A DNA stretch of 40,305 nt from Alkanindiges hydrocarboniclasticus (lineage in GTDB: Bacteria; Pseudomonadota; Gammaproteobacteria; Pseudomonadales; Moraxellaceae), in NCBI RefSeq assembly GCF_001982605.1, contig NZ_MLCN01000012.1, positions 1-40,305 on the forward strand, given 5' to 3'. Shown here piece after piece: positions 8,411 through 16,788 of this stretch. Positions within the stretch are counted from its first letter, which is position 1. Each line of letters starts with the position of its first letter. Position numbers and translations under genes: made by a program. The notes beneath the pieces are model-generated. The model did not search any database, was not told where the DNA came from, and was given only the letters and a program-made list of their open reading frames with translations.

Positions 8411-11400
8411 GGGATTTTCCTTGTTCTGGCAGTACGTCAGGTTGTGCTACAGGGTTGGCAGACAAAGGTGCTGGGATGAAACCAGTATTCAGCCAGCGGT
8501 ACAGCAGCGGCAATATCATTAAGGTAAGCAATGTTGAGGAAACAATACCACCTATCACCACCGTGGCCAGCGGGCGCTGCACTTCGGCACCGGTTCCCGT
8601 GGCCAGTGCCATGGGAATAAAGCCTAAAGATGCCACACAGGCAGTCATCAAAACCGGGCGCAAACGCAAGACGGCACCTTGCCATGTGGCCTCAACCACA
8701 TTTAAGTGCAGGCGCAGTTCACGGATAAAACTCAGCATCACCAAGCCATTCAGCACGGCAACACCCGACAGGGCAATAAAGCCTACCCCGGCTGACATGG
8801 AAAATGGAATCTCACGCAGCCACAGCGCCACAATACCGCCGGTTAAAGCAAACGGTACACCGCTAAACACCAGCAGGCTGTCACGCCAGTTATTGAACAC
8901 CGCCATGAGTAAGGCAAACACCAGCAACAAGGCCATGGGCACCACCCATTGCATGCGCTGTTTGGCCGATTTCAGGTTTTCAAACTGGCCGCCATAACCC
9001 AGCCAGTAACCTGCGGGCAGCGCCACGTCTTGCAGGGTAGCTTGTAGTTCTCTGACAAACGAACCCAAATCACGCTGGCTGACATTGGCAGTAACAACCA
9101 CCCGCCGCTTGCCGTTTTCCCGGCTAAGCTGGTTGATGCCCAGTACTGTTTGAACCTGTGCCACCTGTGACAATGGCACAACCCCACCATTGGCCAGCCG
9201 CAACGGTAAACTGGCCAGTTGTTCAGGGCTTTGCATCTGCTGGTTTTGCCGGATCACCAGATCAAAGCGCCGGTCACCCTGTAGTATCTGGCCTACGGTT
9301 GTACCGCCAATAGCCGTGGCCACGGTATCCTGAATGGCTTGCTTGCTTAAACCATAGACAGCGGCTGCATTGGAATCAATATTGACGGTCAGCACTGGCA
9401 AGCCACTGGTTTGTTCCACCTGTACTTCTGCGGCACCCGGAATTTGCCGAACCCGCGCGGCAATGCGTTGCGCCGTCTGGTTGAGTACCGCCAGATCATC
9501 CCCATAAACTTTAATACCGACATCACTGCGAATACCGGAAATCAGCTCATTAAAGCGTAATTCAATGGGCTGGGAAAATTCACTGTTGGCCCCCAGTTGA
9601 TGTTCCACCACGTCCTGTAGTCGACCTTTCAACTCATCCAGTGTTTCGGTTTGATCAGGCCACTGGCTGCGTGGCTTGAGTAAAATATAGCCATCAGAAA
9701 TATTGGGCGGCATCGGGTCGGCAGCTACCTCAGCCGTACCCGTACGCGAAAACACCTTGTCAATTTCGGAGAACTGTTGCAGCAGGGATTGTTCCAGTTG
9801 TTGCTGCATTTGCACCGATTGCTGTAAGTCAGTTCCCGGTGCACGCAGCATTTGCAGGGCAAAATCACCTTCACTCAGCGTTGGTGCAAACTCACTACCA
9901 ATTCGGGTGGCCAGCAATCCCGTGAGCAGCAACATTATCAGCGCCGTGGTCACCGTCAAATAACGGTAGGCATAAGCCTTATCCAGTGCATTTAAATAAA
10001 ACTGCTTGGCCGCCTGCATCAGGCGGTTTTCTTTTTCCTGCACCCGACCGGTAATAAACAGGGCAACCGCAGCAGGCACAAAGGTCACTGATAAAATCAT
10101 GGCACCAATTAAGGCAATCACGACGGTAGCTGCCATGGGATGAAACAGCTTGGCCTCAGTCCCGGTGAGGGCAAAAATGGGCAAATACACCACCAGAATA
10201 ATCAGCTGGCCAAAAATCAGTGGACGGCGGGCCTGCCGTGCGGCCAGAAATACCTGATGGAAGCGTTCCTGCCGGGTCAGCAAGCGGCCCAAACGGTGCT
10301 GCTCCATGGCAAGGTGGCGAATGCAGTTTTCTACAATCACTACGGCACCATCAATAATGATGCCAAAATCCAGCGCGCCCAGACTCATCAGGTTGGCACT
10401 AATGCCTTGTTGTACCATGCCAGTCAGGGTAAACAGCATGGCCAGCGGAATCACACAGGCCGTAATCAGTGCCGCGCGGATATTACCCAAAAATAAAAAC
10501 AACACTGCAATGACCAGCAGCGCGCCTTCCATGAGATTTTTTTGTACGGTCTGAATTGCCTTGTCCACCAGCGTGGTACGGTTGTACACCGTTTCCAGCA
10601 CCACACCCTTGGGTAGACTTTGCCGAACCTGCCCGATTTTGTTATCCACAGCCTGCGCTACTACCCGACTGTTGGCACCGGACAGCATCATGGCAGTGCC
10701 CAGCACCGTTTCCTGCCCATTTAGTGTGGCAGCACCAGAACGGATTTCCTGCCCGATCACCACATTGGCGACATCAGCCACCCGAATAATTGCATTGCTC
10801 TGGCTACTGCTGACAGGGACATTTTTAATATCCGGCAGGCTATCCAGTTGACCCGGCACCCGAACGCTCAGTTGCTGGCCCTGCTGTGCCACAATTCCAG
10901 CCCCACGGTTTTCATTATTGCGCTGCAAGGCTTGCGCCAGATCATCCAGACTCAGGCCATAACGCTGCAAGGCATAAAAATCCGGCTCCACCACATACTG
11001 TTTTTCAAAGCCACCAATGCTGTTGACTTCGGCCACTCCCGCAATTTGCTGGATTTGCGGACGAACCACCCAATCCTGTAATTCGCGCAAATCACTTAAG
11101 CTGTAGGCTGTGCCATCCGGTGGACTGGCTTGTGGACTGGCCTTGAGCACCCACTGGTAAATTTCACCCAAGCCTGTTGAAACCGGAGCCATGATGGGTG
11201 ATACCCCATCCGGCAACTGGCCTCCTGCTTCCTGCAAGCGCTGGTTAATGAGCTGGCGCGCCCAGTAAATATCGGTGCCTTCCTGAAAAATAATGGTGAC
11301 CTGAGACAGGCCATAGCGCGACAGCGAACGGGTTTGTTCAAGCATTGGCAGGCCCGCCATCGCAGTTTCAATCGGATAAGTAATGCGCTGTTCTACTTCC

Positions 11401-11693
11401 GGTGCGGTATAACCCGCAGCCTGCGTATTGATTTGCACCTGCACATTGGTAATGTCCGGCACGGCATCAATGGGCAATTGCTGATAGCTGTAAATACCAA
11501 GTGCCACCAGTCCCAGCACAGCCAGCATTATCCAGCCGCGTAAACGGATAGCCGCCAGAATCAGCTGATCAAACCAGCCGCTGGCCTGAATACCTGACGT
11601 GGCATCGTTTGACGGCTGTGAAAGCAAACCAGCATCCGCCACTTTGAGATCAACCGGATCTGCCTGACCTTCATCAGGGGAATTAATGCTCAT
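8403..11693 (-). CDS. czcA: CzcA-type heavy-metal efflux RND pump
   Basis: A 1096-aa inner-membrane proton/metal antiporter, the motor of the CzcCBA tripartite efflux complex. The helix-4 relay motif is DFGIIIDGAVVIVEN with D442, D448 and E455. The spacing is identical to D402/D408/E415 of Cupriavidus CzcA, and the motif type (DFG...DGA...VEN) belongs to divalent-cation pumps rather than Cu/Ag pumps of CusA type. RND landmarks are present: the first helix near residues 52-70, PDITNVQVQI after it, and two large periplasmic loops. Compared with Cupriavidus CzcA the N-terminus is about 40 residues longer. It overlaps czcB by 11 bp and czcD by 8 bp, which indicates translational coupling. Metals exported are probably Zn2+, Cd2+ and Co2+; the exact range is inference. 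Confidence 0.95.
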   Translation of the reverse strand: MSINSPDEGQADPVDLKVADAGLLSQPSNDATSGIQASGWFDQLILAAIRLRGWIMLAVLGLVALGIYSYQQLPIDAVPDITNVQVQINTQAAGYTAPEVEQRITYPIETAMAGLPMLEQTRSLSRYGLSQVTIIFQEGTDIYWARQLINQRLQEAGGQLPDGVSPIMAPVSTGLGEIYQWVLKASPQASPPDGTAYSLSDLRELQDWVVRPQIQQIAGVAEVNSIGGFEKQYVVEPDFYALQRYGLSLDDLAQALQRNNENRGAGIVAQQGQQLSVRVPGQLDSLPDIKNVPVSSSQSNAIIRVADVANVVIGQEIRSGAATLNGQETVLGTAMMLSGANSRVVAQAVDNKIGQVRQSLPKGVVLETVYNRTTLVDKAIQTVQKNLMEGALLVIAVLFLFLGNIRAALITACVIPLAMLFTLTGMVQQGISANLMSLGALDFGIIIDGAVVIVENCIRHLAMEQHRLGRLLTRQERFHQVFLAARQARRPLIFGQLIILVVYLPIFALTGTEAKLFHPMAATVVIALIGAMILSVTFVPAAVALFITGRVQEKENRLMQAAKQFYLNALDKAYAYRYLTVTTALIMLLLTGLLATRIGSEFAPTLSEGDFALQMLRAPGTDLQQSVQMQQQLEQSLLQQFSEIDKVFSRTGTAEVAADPMPPNISDGYILLKPRSQWPDQTETLDELKGRLQDVVEHQLGANSEFSQPIELRFNELISGIRSDVGIKVYGDDLAVLNQTAQRIAARVRQIPGAAEVQVEQTSGLPVLTVNIDSNAAAVYGLSKQAIQDTVATAIGGTTVGQILQGDRRFDLVIRQNQQMQSPEQLASLPLRLANGGVVPLSQVAQVQTVLGINQLSRENGKRRVVVTANVSQRDLGSFVRELQATLQDVALPAGYWLGYGGQFENLKSAKQRMQWVVPMALLLVFALLMAVFNNWRDSLLVFSGVPFALTGGIVALWLREIPFSMSAGVGFIALSGVAVLNGLVMLSFIRELRLHLNVVEATWQGAVLRLRPVLMTACVASLGFIPMALATGTGAEVQRPLATVVIGGIVSSTLLTLMILPLLYRWLNTGFIPAPLSANPVAQPDVLPEQGKSHE

Positions 11694-12993
11694 GGGCAGC
11701 CTCTCCTTTTTCCAGCTCGGATTTCAGGATAAAGCTGCCTTGTGCCGCATACTGCTCACCGGCCTGTAAGCCAGAACGGACTTCAATCCATTGCTGGTCA
11801 TTACTTTTCTGGCCCAGTTGCACCGGATGTGGCACAAAATGCACCTGATCTTTCCTATTATTACTGGTACTGGCAGCATTAGGGCTGGCCACAAACACCA
11901 CAGCCTGCTGGTCAATGTGCTGTACAGCAGCCGCTTGAATCATTAACCCATCAGGTGCCTCACTGCTGGCTTGCGGCACCTGCACCACCACCTGCATGTT
12001 GGGGCGCAACTTTTGTTGCGGATTATCCAGCACAGCACGAGCCACCATGCGACCCGTTTGCAAGTCGGCACTGGGCGCAAGACTGATAAGGCGTGCGCGA
12101 TCAGCTTGTAGCTGGCCAGCACAGGCTACCTCAACAGTCAGGTATTCACTGCTATTAATCGCGTTGATCAATGTATCCGGCACCACAAACTCCAGCCACA
12201 ACTGACTCAGTTGATCAATCACAAACAGTTGCTCACTGGCCTGAATGCTTTCACCCACCACCAGATCTTTACTGCTAATCACCCCGCTTAAAGGGGCTTT
12301 TAATATAAAACGGCCCTGACTGGATGCTGAAGCCCCATAAGCCTTAAGGCGCGACTGGGCGGCCTGCACGGCAATTCTGGCCTGTGTATAGGCATTTTGT
12401 GCTTGTAAATAATCCTGCTGGGCCGAAATACCCTGCTGCCACAACTGTTTTTCCTGCGTGTAGGTGCTTTTGGCCAGTTGCAACTGCGACTGCAATATTT
12501 GCAGGTTGGTTTGCAAATCAATCAGTTCTGGCACCAGCACACTGGCCAGCGCCTGCCCTGCCTTAACCTGCTGTCCGGTTTGCACAAACACCTGTTGCAC
12601 CCGGCCTGCAAACCCAGCAGACACATGCGCCTGCTGGTCGGCATTTACCAGCAAGCGGGCAGGCAAACGGGTTATCGCGCTAATGCTGCCTGTTTTGACC
12701 AACTCCAGCGTAATGTGCTGGGCGGCCAACTGGGCACGGCTTAAGCTGATTTCTGCGGCATGCGCTTTATCCTGATCATTTGCGTCAGGACCAGCTTCAT
12801 GTGCATCGTTATGCGAATGTTCACTGGCTGCATGGTCTGGCTTAGCGGCCTTACCATGTTCGCTTTGAGTATCTGGTGTAGCAGGCCGCAGAATAAAAAA
12901 TGCCAGAATGCTACCCAGCATTATTACCGCGGCAATCAGCCAGTATTGCCGTTTGCCCGGCTGCTGATTCAAAGAATTTTCAGGATTTGTCAT
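11683..12993 (-). CDS. czcB: CzcB-type periplasmic adaptor (membrane fusion protein)
   Basis: A 436-aa adaptor that bridges CzcA and CzcC. One N-terminal membrane anchor (about residues 16-36) is followed by a His-rich periplasmic stretch at about 44-80 (SEHGKAAKPDHAASEHSHND), which may bind zinc. The barrel-sandwich half-motif VSAGFAGRVQQVFVQTGQQV lies near 124-143, a long helical hairpin follows (about 150-220), and the second lipoyl half (GRFILKAPLSGVISSKDLVV) comes after it. Beta-barrel and membrane-proximal domains complete the protein. It starts 2 bp after the czcC stop and overlaps czcA by 11 bp, so all three are one transcription unit. The His-rich insertion is common in CzcB and absent from drug-pump adaptors such as AcrA. 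Confidence 0.93.
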   Translation of the reverse strand: MTNPENSLNQQPGKRQYWLIAAVIMLGSILAFFILRPATPDTQSEHGKAAKPDHAASEHSHNDAHEAGPDANDQDKAHAAEISLSRAQLAAQHITLELVKTGSISAITRLPARLLVNADQQAHVSAGFAGRVQQVFVQTGQQVKAGQALASVLVPELIDLQTNLQILQSQLQLAKSTYTQEKQLWQQGISAQQDYLQAQNAYTQARIAVQAAQSRLKAYGASASSQGRFILKAPLSGVISSKDLVVGESIQASEQLFVIDQLSQLWLEFVVPDTLINAINSSEYLTVEVACAGQLQADRARLISLAPSADLQTGRMVARAVLDNPQQKLRPNMQVVVQVPQASSEAPDGLMIQAAAVQHIDQQAVVFVASPNAASTSNNRKDQVHFVPHPVQLGQKSNDQQWIEVRSGLQAGEQYAAQGSFILKSELEKGEAAHEH

Positions 12994-12995
12994 TG

Positions 12996-14462
12996 TTATT
13001 CTCCATCCGTGGTTATGCCAGTGCCAGACATTGAGCCATCGGCCAAATTTATCGCCGACTGACTAATTTGCTGACTGAAATTATTGATAAAATTTCCGCT
13101 GTTTAGATCAAAACTGGACAGTCCCAGACTGAGTGCCTGCAACTGAAAGCTCAACTGCCATGCCTGCCGCAATAAATCCAGTTGCTCGGCCTGCAACTGC
13201 TGGTAATCCCGGCTGGCCTGTTGCACCTCCAGAACCGAAAACTTGCCTGCTTCAAAACCAGTCAAGGTTTTTTGCTGTACCTGCTGTGATAGCGGCAATT
13301 GCTGTTTATGTACAATGTCATACTGCTGGTGAATGGCTTGTAGCGCCTGCCAGTAGTGCTGGATTTGCTGCTGAATCTGCTGTTGCTGTAGCTCTACCTG
13401 CAACTGATTCACCTGCTGCACGGCCTGCTGGGCGTGGATGACGCCCTGATTCTGCTGAAACAACGGCAAAGGAATTGACAGGCCCAGTGCAATACGCTGT
13501 TGTCTTGCATTATCCTGCGCTGCGGGTTCACGGGATTGCACATAGCCTACGCTAATGGTTGGTTGGGGTTTGGCCTGAATTTTGGCCAGTTGCACAGTGC
13601 GATTGGCTTGCTGCTGCTGTAACCAAAGGTGCTGCCAGAACGGACTTTGCGCAAGGTTAGCCTGCAAGGTATCCAGCGCAAGCTTGGGTAATTGCAAGGG
13701 CTGGCTGGTGCGTATGCCTTGCATCTTTAGCGTAGCATCGGAACTGGCCCAGAACTGGCCAAGTTGCTGGCGGGCCAGATTGCATTGGGCTTGGGCAGCC
13801 TGCCACTGGCGTAATTGATCCTGATGGGCAATTTGTACCCGCTGATAATCCACTGCTGCAATGCGGCCTGCCTGCAAGCGTTTTTTTGCCACCATCAAAC
13901 TTTGCAGGCTCAACTGCTGTTGCGTGGTAGCCAGTTGTAATGTCCATTCGGCTTGGGCCAGTTGCCAGTAAGCCACGCTCACAGCCAGCTTGAGTTCAGC
14001 TTCATCCGTCAAACGGCTAACGCTGTCCTGCTCCAGTTGCAAGCCTGCCAGTTGCTGGCGTGCTTTTCGTTCGCCAAAAATATCCAGTTGCTGTGCAATG
14101 GCAATATTGGCCTCGCGCTCCTGTGTGTTTTTAAAGCCAGTTTGCTCAAGCACCAGTTGCGGATTAGGGCGCTGGCCACTTTGCAGCACATTGGCCTGTG
14201 CAATCCGGGTGCGTTGTTGCCATAACTGTTGTAATGGCTGCGATTGCAAGGCCCATGTCTGTGCCTGTTGCAGATTTAAGACTTGCTCCCCCAAAGAAGG
14301 ATATTGTGAAGAATGAACAGGGTAAGATGAATCAATGGCTGAAAAATCAATAGCTTTGTCAAGAAGCGGAAGCTTGGCTGCGGGTACCGCATGGCTATAT
14401 GTGGCCATGCTGCCTGCAACAAGCACCATGCCTAATGCACGGGATAAATATAAAAATTCCAT
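12996..14462 (-). CDS. czcC: CzcC-type outer-membrane factor (TolC family)
   Basis: A 488-aa outer-membrane channel protein of the TolC family for the Czc pump. The signal peptide ends near SHA/VPA (residues 24-27). There is no N-terminal cysteine, so no lipid anchor is evident. Two repeated OEP domains carry long, Gln- and Ala-rich amphipathic helices (e.g. NVLQSGQRPNPQLVLEQTGF, then IALGLSIPLPLFQQNQGVIH). Both 'RPNP' and 'PLPLFQQNQG' are typical CzcC/NccC signatures. The protein is unusually rich in glutamine. It lies 114 bp downstream of the broken czcI fragment and 2 bp before czcB. I see no strong promoter in the 114-bp gap, so its transcription may depend on the czcI promoter or on the inserted IS element. 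Confidence 0.92.
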   Translation of the reverse strand: MEFLYLSRALGMVLVAGSMATYSHAVPAAKLPLLDKAIDFSAIDSSYPVHSSQYPSLGEQVLNLQQAQTWALQSQPLQQLWQQRTRIAQANVLQSGQRPNPQLVLEQTGFKNTQEREANIAIAQQLDIFGERKARQQLAGLQLEQDSVSRLTDEAELKLAVSVAYWQLAQAEWTLQLATTQQQLSLQSLMVAKKRLQAGRIAAVDYQRVQIAHQDQLRQWQAAQAQCNLARQQLGQFWASSDATLKMQGIRTSQPLQLPKLALDTLQANLAQSPFWQHLWLQQQQANRTVQLAKIQAKPQPTISVGYVQSREPAAQDNARQQRIALGLSIPLPLFQQNQGVIHAQQAVQQVNQLQVELQQQQIQQQIQHYWQALQAIHQQYDIVHKQQLPLSQQVQQKTLTGFEAGKFSVLEVQQASRDYQQLQAEQLDLLRQAWQLSFQLQALSLGLSSFDLNSGNFINNFSQQISQSAINLADGSMSGTGITTDGE

Positions 14463-14576
14463 GAAAATTGCCTAAACCAGAGTAAAGCGGTGGGCAAAAA
14501 ATCATGGCTTCTGTTGGCTATCAAATTAGCCGTTGAGGACGCATGACGCAGTAAAAAAGGACTACCCCACCTATAG

Positions 14577-14914
14577 TCAGGCAGGCCATACAGGGGGCTT
14601 GGGTTGCTCCAGTACAGGCGACTGGTATAAGACAGGACTTAAGGATTGTCGTACCGCCATATGGTCCTGTAGGCAAGGCTGCGTCAGTATGGCTTGCGGG
14701 TTTGGATTCAGACCCGGCTGGTTGCCTGTCAGATGGTCACTATGATTGACCAGCGTAAATGTATGGGATTTATTGTCTTTTTTCAGATCAGGATTCTGAA
14801 GTTGCTGGATAGAAAGCTTGCTTAAATCTGTGTTATCAACGTTTTTATTGTTCACATCATGATTAAAACTGCTTTGCTGGCAGGCGGCATCAATATTATG
14901 CTGATGATGTCCCC
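14577..14914 (-). pseudogene. czcI: C-terminal part of czcI, cut off by the IS3-family insertion
   Basis: This open frame continues, without a stop, up to the left edge of the inserted element. It encodes HHQHNIDAACQQ and about 100 further residues to TGA at 14577-14579, including many His, Asn and Gln residues. If the element and one CCCC copy are removed, it joins in frame to the N-terminal part at 16114-16223, giving CQHES...WHWGHHQHN. A signal peptide, a CQHE motif and a GHHxH segment in a small gene upstream of czcC are the features of CzcI, the small periplasmic protein of czcICBA operons that is thought to affect their regulation. An internal GTG at 14855 could still start a 92-aa piece, but it would have no signal peptide. 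Confidence 0.85.
14911..14914. repeat. target-site duplication, left copy (CCCC)
   Basis: CCCC sits directly outside the left inverted repeat, and an identical CCCC at 16114-16117 sits outside the right one. Four-base duplications fit some IS3-family groups, notably IS407. Confidence 0.8.
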
Positions 14915-14962
14915 TGACCTTTCCCCATCTTTAATACCACAGCTTAGATGAGATATTTCACA

Positions 14963-15781
14963 TTATGCAGCCTTGCTTGCATATTCGAAAGGGGATTGAT
15001 AATTTAGTGAGCTATGCGGGCGTACGTGATTATAGTGCTGCCGCCATTGCTCTATTTCGTAACTCGCTTCAGCGAGTGTTCTGAACCAGTGCTGATTTAG
15101 GCACTCATTTCTGAACTTGCCATTTAGGCTTTCAACAAAGGCATTTTGTGTCGGTTTGCCAGGCTGGATAAAGTGAAGTGATACGTCGTGCTTACTACTC
15201 CAGCCCGACATGACTTTACTGGTATATTCTGGACCGTTGTCGCAAACAATAGCTTCAGGTTTTCCTCGTGTCTCAACCAGTTGTGTTAAGTATCTTGCTA
15301 CCTGTGACCCACAGATTGATACCGCTACAAGCTGACCGATCACTTCACGGCTAAAGTCATCAACCACGTTAAGCACACGGAAGCGACGGCCGCTCGCAAG
15401 CTGATCAGATACAAAATCCATCGACCAGCGTTGATTCACACCATCTGGCATTTGCATGGGTATGCGAGGACGGTTAAGTTTCTTTCGTTGCTTAGTGCGT
15501 ACCTGAAGCTTTAACTCACGGTAAAGCCGGTAGGTATGCTTCTTGTTTACAACAAGTCCTTCACGTCTAAGAAGCTCATGCAGCATAAGATAGCCATAGC
15601 GTGGATATTGTGCCGCTAGTTCTTTTAGACGCGCTGTAAGTGCCTCATCACCCTGACAGGCATGTTGATACCGATAAGCTGTTCTGCTTAACCCCATCAG
15701 CCTGCACGCTAATCTTTCGCTCAGTTTGAATACCTCAACCAGATGACGTATGGCGAGCTTCTTGCCAGATGGGGTTACCAC
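14963..15781 (-). CDS. IS3-family transposase OrfB (integrase catalytic domain)
   Basis: This 272-residue frame is the catalytic half of the transposase. An HTH-like region (HTH_21 type, about residues 45-105) comes before an rve integrase core with D122 (WSMDFVSD), D181 (CDNGPEYTS) and E217 (NAFVESLNGKFRNECL). The 35 residues between the last two give the classic DD(35)E spacing. The C-terminus HYNHVRPHSSLNYQSPFEY is the usual IS3 ending. The frame begins at GTG 15781 and overlaps orfA; it is most likely made as an OrfAB fusion by -1 frameshifting rather than from its own start. No stop or missing catalytic residue is seen. Confidence 0.94.
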   Translation of the reverse strand: MVTPSGKKLAIRHLVEVFKLSERLACRLMGLSRTAYRYQHACQGDEALTARLKELAAQYPRYGYLMLHELLRREGLVVNKKHTYRLYRELKLQVRTKQRKKLNRPRIPMQMPDGVNQRWSMDFVSDQLASGRRFRVLNVVDDFSREVIGQLVAVSICGSQVARYLTQLVETRGKPEAIVCDNGPEYTSKVMSGWSSKHDVSLHFIQPGKPTQNAFVESLNGKFRNECLNQHWFRTLAEASYEIEQWRQHYNHVRPHSSLNYQSPFEYASKAA

Positions 15782-16038
15782 TTTTTTAACATAACGTCCC
15801 GCAAAGCTTCATTCTCAAGCAGCTTTTCAGCCAATAGCTTTTTAAGTTTATTGTTTTCAGATTCAAGCTCACGCAGACGTTTGGCTTCGTTGATTTCAAG
15901 TCCTGCATACTTGCTGCGCCAGTTGTAAAATGTGCCACTGGCAATGCCCAGTTTACGGCAGATATCGCTGACCTTAGCGCCAGCCTCATGCTCTTTGATC
16001 GCCTTAATGATCTGCTCTTCAGTGTAACGTTGTTTCAT
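15775..16038 (-). CDS. IS3-family OrfA (DNA-binding regulator of transposition)
   Basis: An 87-aa protein. A helix-turn-helix (HTH_Tnp_1) spans about residues 7-45 (EEQIIKAIKEHEAGAKVSDI then LGIASGTFYNWRSKY). A leucine zipper follows at about 55-80 (LRELESENNKLKKLLAEKLL), used for dimerisation with OrfAB. OrfA binds the IS ends and restrains transposition. Its stop, TAA at 15775-15777, lies just beyond the slippery A-AAA-AAG. Confidence 0.92.
   Translation of the reverse strand: MKQRYTEEQIIKAIKEHEAGAKVSDICRKLGIASGTFYNWRSKYAGLEINEAKRLRELESENNKLKKLLAEKLLENEALRDVMLKKW
15781..15787 (-). other. programmed -1 ribosomal frameshift site (A AAA AAG)
   Basis: On the minus strand the end of orfA reads TTA AAA AAG TGG TAA. 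The heptamer A-AAA-AAG is in the correct zero-frame register for tandem slippage. A -1 shift continues as AAA AAA GTG GTA ACC into orfB, which gives the OrfAB transposase. Confidence 0.8.
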
Positions 16039-16113
16039 GTTGAGATCTCCAGTTGCTCTAAGTTTAATGGAAATCTCATCAATGTTATGGTGCTAATTTA
16101 GGGGGATAGGTCA

Positions 16114-16117
16114 CCCC
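16114..16117. repeat. target-site duplication, right copy (CCCC)
   Basis: This CCCC abuts the right inverted repeat and matches 14911-14914. Its bases are part of the czcI codons for Trp and Gly. Confidence 0.8.
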
Positions 16118-16223
16118 AATGCCATGCCGTACGGCTTTCATGCTGGCAAAATACAGCGGCTGCGCTCCATGCGGCTTGCAGGGGCAGCAATATTGCCATT
16201 AGCACAACAATAAAAACTTTCAT
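16114..16223 (-). pseudogene. czcI: N-terminal part of czcI (signal peptide and CQHE segment), interrupted by the IS
   Basis: From the ATG at 16223 the frame encodes MKVFIVVLMAILLPLQAAWS then AAAVFCQHESRTAWHWG, a signal peptide plus the CQHE motif of CzcI proteins. It then runs into the IS right end, where four foreign codons lead to TAA at 16098-16100, so the present product would be only 41 aa. Joined to 14577-14910 it restores 147 codons plus stop in one frame, with CAT TGG GGA CAT CAT across the junction. No Shine-Dalgarno sequence is obvious before the ATG. The czc operon promoter should lie upstream, in 16224-16584. Confidence 0.88.
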
Positions 16224-16584
16224 AGAAACAGTTTAAGCAGATTTTAATATCTTGATCAAGATTTATTAATGTTATCGCTGTATGAGTGCATTAATACCAA
16301 GTGAGTTTGCTTACTCAAAATATCAGTTATCCAATCCAGTTGAGCACTTTTATGTCTAAGCATAAAATTTCTTTTGGTCACCGTATAGTTCAACCAAATT
16401 ACACACCATGATTTTGCTACTCCCCAGCAAGCGCCATGAGTTAAACAATCTTCTAATGCATCCAATCGGTCCACACTAAACAGGGTGTTCCCTGCTATGA
16501 CTATCTGACTTTTTGGTCATGTACTTGCTTAACCTAATGAAGCTTATATCCCATTCTTAACCAAGTCTGTTTCTCTGTTCCACT
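16224..16584. other. AT-rich region upstream of czcI, no gene recognised
   Basis: About 360 bases between the czcI start and the small frame at 16585. A minus-strand frame of 72 codons (16256-16474, GTG start) is present, but nothing in it resembles a family I know and it has no clear ribosome binding site. A short hairpin, CAGGG/CCCTG, lies near 16480-16493. The czc operon promoter should be here, directly upstream of 16223, but I cannot identify its boxes with confidence. Confidence 0.4.
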
Positions 16585-16788
16585 TCAACGCTTCCAGCTA
16601 CCGAATGTTATGTGTTGTTTTTTTAGCTTAATCATAAAACCAACGTCTTGAAGCAATTCTTTCCTTAACGGCTTATCAAAATATCCAGCCAGCACGACCT
16701 CTTGAATATCTGCTTCAAAAAAATTTTGCCGGATTTCCATGAAAAAAAGATAGTCTGCATATTGGATAGGGTTAATGACTTTCATCAT
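16585..16788 (-). CDS. small hypothetical protein overlapping the end of the TRIC-family gene
   Basis: From the ATG at 16788 this frame gives 67 aa: MMKVINPIQYADYLFFMEIR and so on to HITFGSWKR. The start lies inside the last codons of the TRIC-type channel gene (17-bp overlap), the arrangement expected for translational coupling. The protein is soluble-looking, mixed helical and charged (FFEADIQEVVLAGYFDKPLRKEL), with no family I recognise. It could instead be the remnant of a larger gene or a chance frame. Confidence 0.4.
   Translation of the reverse strand: MMKVINPIQYADYLFFMEIRQNFFEADIQEVVLAGYFDKPLRKELLQDVGFMIKLKKQHITFGSWKR

Larger units (their letters stand above)
14915..16113 (-). mobile_element. 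IS3-family insertion sequence (IS407-group-like), intact, 1199 bp
   Basis: A complete insertion sequence. The inverted ends begin TGACCTTTCCCC (left, 14915) and, on the other strand, TGACCTATCCCC (right, from 16113); 11 of the first 12 bases match. It contains orfA and orfB in overlapping frames with a slippery heptamer between them. It is flanked by CCCC duplications. Transposase type (DD(35)E), ends and 4-bp duplication together suggest the IS407 group, but the group is inference without an ISfinder search. It lies in the same orientation as the czc operon and splits czcI. Both frames and both ends look undamaged, so it may be recent and active. Confidence 0.93.

Noticed and set aside
8269-8997. 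Plus-strand frame of 242 codons opposite the czcD/czcA junction
   Set aside because: It lies antisense to two well-identified genes, has no ribosome site and its translation has no family features; it follows from their codon bias.
8403-11693. czcA as a copper/silver pump (CusA)
   Set aside because: The helix-4 motif is DFG...DGA...VEN of divalent-metal pumps, and the operon has czcD and czcI rather than cusF or copper genes.
14577-14855. The 92-aa frame before czcC as an independent gene
   Set aside because: It is the C-terminal remainder of czcI: the frame continues upstream to the IS edge and joins in frame with the signal-peptide half.
16256-16474. 72-codon minus-strand frame upstream of czcI
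   Set aside because: GTG start, no ribosome site and no family resemblance. I considered a decayed transposase but found no motif or inverted repeat to support it.
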